Under the pieces are notes generated by a model, which searched no databases, had not been told where the DNA came from, and saw only the letters and a list, made by a program, of their open reading frames with translations. From Dissophora ornata (lineage: Eukaryota > Mortierellomycota > Mortierellomycetes > Mortierellales > Mortierellaceae), in the NCBI GenBank assembly GCA_025201705.1, contig MU616660.1, positions 6,276-62,837 of the forward strand: DNA of 56,562 bases, given 5' to 3'. Shown here one piece after another: positions 55,132-56,562 of this stretch. Position 1 is the first letter of the stretch. Each line of letters starts with the position of its first letter. The position numbers and the translations under genes are program-made.

Positions 55132-56562
55132 TTAGAGCTCCTTCTTGGCCATCTTCTTGCCAAAGCTCTTGACCTTGTAGTTTGACTCCCACAAGAACTG
55201 AGTCGCCCCAATCTAAGAAAAGATAAAAAAAAAAAATCGAGAAGGAGGGGAAAGTAAGAAAGAAAGGACCTGCAAGGAAAAGAAAAATTCAAAAAAAAAC
55301 CTAGATCAAAGAAATGAAGAAACATCAAAAAGATCGTTACAGGCGCAATCAGTCCCAAGAGGTAGTCGAATCCAATGTTGGCATAAGGTGTCACACCCTT
55401 GGAGGAAACTCGCAGGAAGTTGGTGTCAAAGTCTGTAGTGACCGCAAAGTAGCCCCTGCGCAGATCTAGTAAAATGAAGATATTCATGTTTAGTTTGGCA
55501 ACCCCTTCCAAAAAAATAACAAAAGATAAAATCCCCCTGTGGGATCACACACACATACTTTTGAACAGTCCCTTGGCAGCCTCTTCCGATGTCGATCCTG
55601 AGGTCCCTTCAATCTCTCTCGTCACCAGAGGCTTTGTCAAATTCTAATAACCCCAAAAAACAGAGAAAAGAAATAGCACCTCATTATTATCCTGTAAAAA
55701 GAGGCATTTCATCTGTTACAAAGAATATGATCATGAGGGGGGGGGGGACTGACCTCGTTCTCATATCCAGGCGAAAACATGGTGCCGGGATAATAGATGT
55801 GCGTTCCAATGCCGTACATCAAAAACTCGTTCCTCAGACACTCGGCCAGACCGCGGAGCGCGTACTTTGTAGGAGAGTAACTGCTATATCCTGCAAACCC
55901 AATCAGACCCATTGTCGATGCTGTCATCACAACTTTGCCCTTCACCCCCGTCTCAACCATGCGCTTCGCTGCTTCCTGTTTTCGGCAAGAAGACAAAACA
56001 GAAACAAACAAAAAAATCAGCTGTCTGTCTCTTTGACATAAAACAAAAAGAAGAAAAAAAACGAGCAAAAACCTTACATGAACAGTGTAGAGGGTTCCAA
56101 AGTAATTCAACTTCATTTGCGCCTCGAATTCCTCGATACTCGCCTCCACAAACAACTTTGGGATCGATATTCCAGCACAGGTCATGATGATATCGGGCAC
56201 TTTTCCTCCGAAATGCGTCGAAGCTTCGTCCAACGCCCGAGTCGCTTGCTCGCGATCCGTCACATCTGCGCTGATCCAGTGAAACTTTTGTTCAACCACT
56301 TCCTTGTTCTTTCCCTTCTCGCCCGCCACCGCTTGCTATCGCAATCGCGAAATACAAAAAAAAAAGTGATATCTAAAGGTGTTAACAGACGGAGTCTTCA
56401 TTCATTTTCTCAAGCTGCACCTTCTTTTTTTTTTTTTTTGGTCCCCTCCCCCGGCTGCGACTTTCTGTTTACCTTCATGAGCTCGATGGTCTCCTTCAGA
56501 GGCCCCTCCTTGCGTGCAACAATTGTCACATGGGCACCTTGTTTCGCCAGCTCGATTGCCAC
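55132..56562 (-). CDS. TSC10: 3-ketodihydrosphingosine reductase, 5' end cut by window
   Basis: Partial gene; the N-terminus lies beyond the right edge. It reduces 3-ketodihydrosphingosine to dihydrosphingosine with NADPH on the cytosolic face of the ER, the second step of sphingolipid synthesis. Visible are the Rossmann-fold segment VAIELAKQGAHVTIVARKEG, ISADVTDREQATRAL, the NAG-like IIMTCAGISIPKLF, KLNYFGTLYTVH, VVMTASTMGLIGFAGYSSYS with the YxxxK pair (YSPTKYALRG), and the FSPGYENE substrate region. C-terminal helices include FDYLLGLIAP. It ends KKMAKKEL, where KKEL fits a dilysine (KKxx) ER-retrieval signal. At least six exons are split by short introns rich in A or T runs. Confidence 0.93.

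Overview
The window is eukaryotic and reads as a filamentous early-diverging fungus. The evidence is spliceosomal introns (GT-AG, mostly about 40-200 nt, some 700-850 nt), a fungal class IV/VII-type chitin synthase, a Whi3/Scw1-type RNA-binding protein, a sphingolipid delta-4 desaturase, a Mis12/Mtw1 kinetochore subunit and a Crinkler (CRN) header of the type seen in Mucoromycota. Mortierellomycotina is my best guess, but that is inference from gene style and was not tested. Long poly(A)/poly(T) runs are frequent.

Layout. 0.5-4.0 kb: CTNNBL1-like and DPH3 on the minus strand. 4.7-5.3 kb: a secreted, probably GPI-anchored cupredoxin, divergent from DPH3. 8.0-13.1 kb: a very large disordered protein I do not recognise. 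13.5-16.0 kb: a PhoD-like metallophosphatase (minus). 18.7-21.0 kb: a Whi3-like RRM protein with a poly-Q tract. 21.7-24.7 kb: a small secreted glycine-rich protein, a MIS12 homologue and a secreted YcnI-domain protein. An in-frame TGA separates the YcnI domain from a GPI-like tail. 25.7-27.2 kb: an F-box/LRR-type protein. 27.4 kb: a PH-domain remnant. 28.3-32.4 kb: chitin synthase. 34.5-35.3 kb: a secreted protein with four internal repeats. 36.8-39.1 kb: an acyl-CoA dehydrogenase with an N-terminal cytochrome b5 domain.

39.1-47.0 kb is accessory, gene-poor DNA. It holds at least six large inverted (foldback) repeats, four copies of a roughly 105-bp unit, an assembly gap, a small cysteine-containing secreted protein and a broken Crinkler gene lying between two copies of its own leader. 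47.1-56.6 kb returns to housekeeping genes: mevalonate kinase, delta-4 sphingolipid desaturase, casein kinase 2 beta subunit, and the 3' part of 3-ketodihydrosphingosine reductase, which runs off the right edge.

Functional links. DES1 and KDSR are two steps of the same ceramide pathway and lie about 4 kb apart. Chitin synthase, the GPI-type secreted proteins and the sphingolipid genes all serve the cell envelope. The most unusual features are the nested foldback cluster at 41.6-44.1 kb, the stop-separated GPI tail of the YcnI gene, and the Crinkler remnant.
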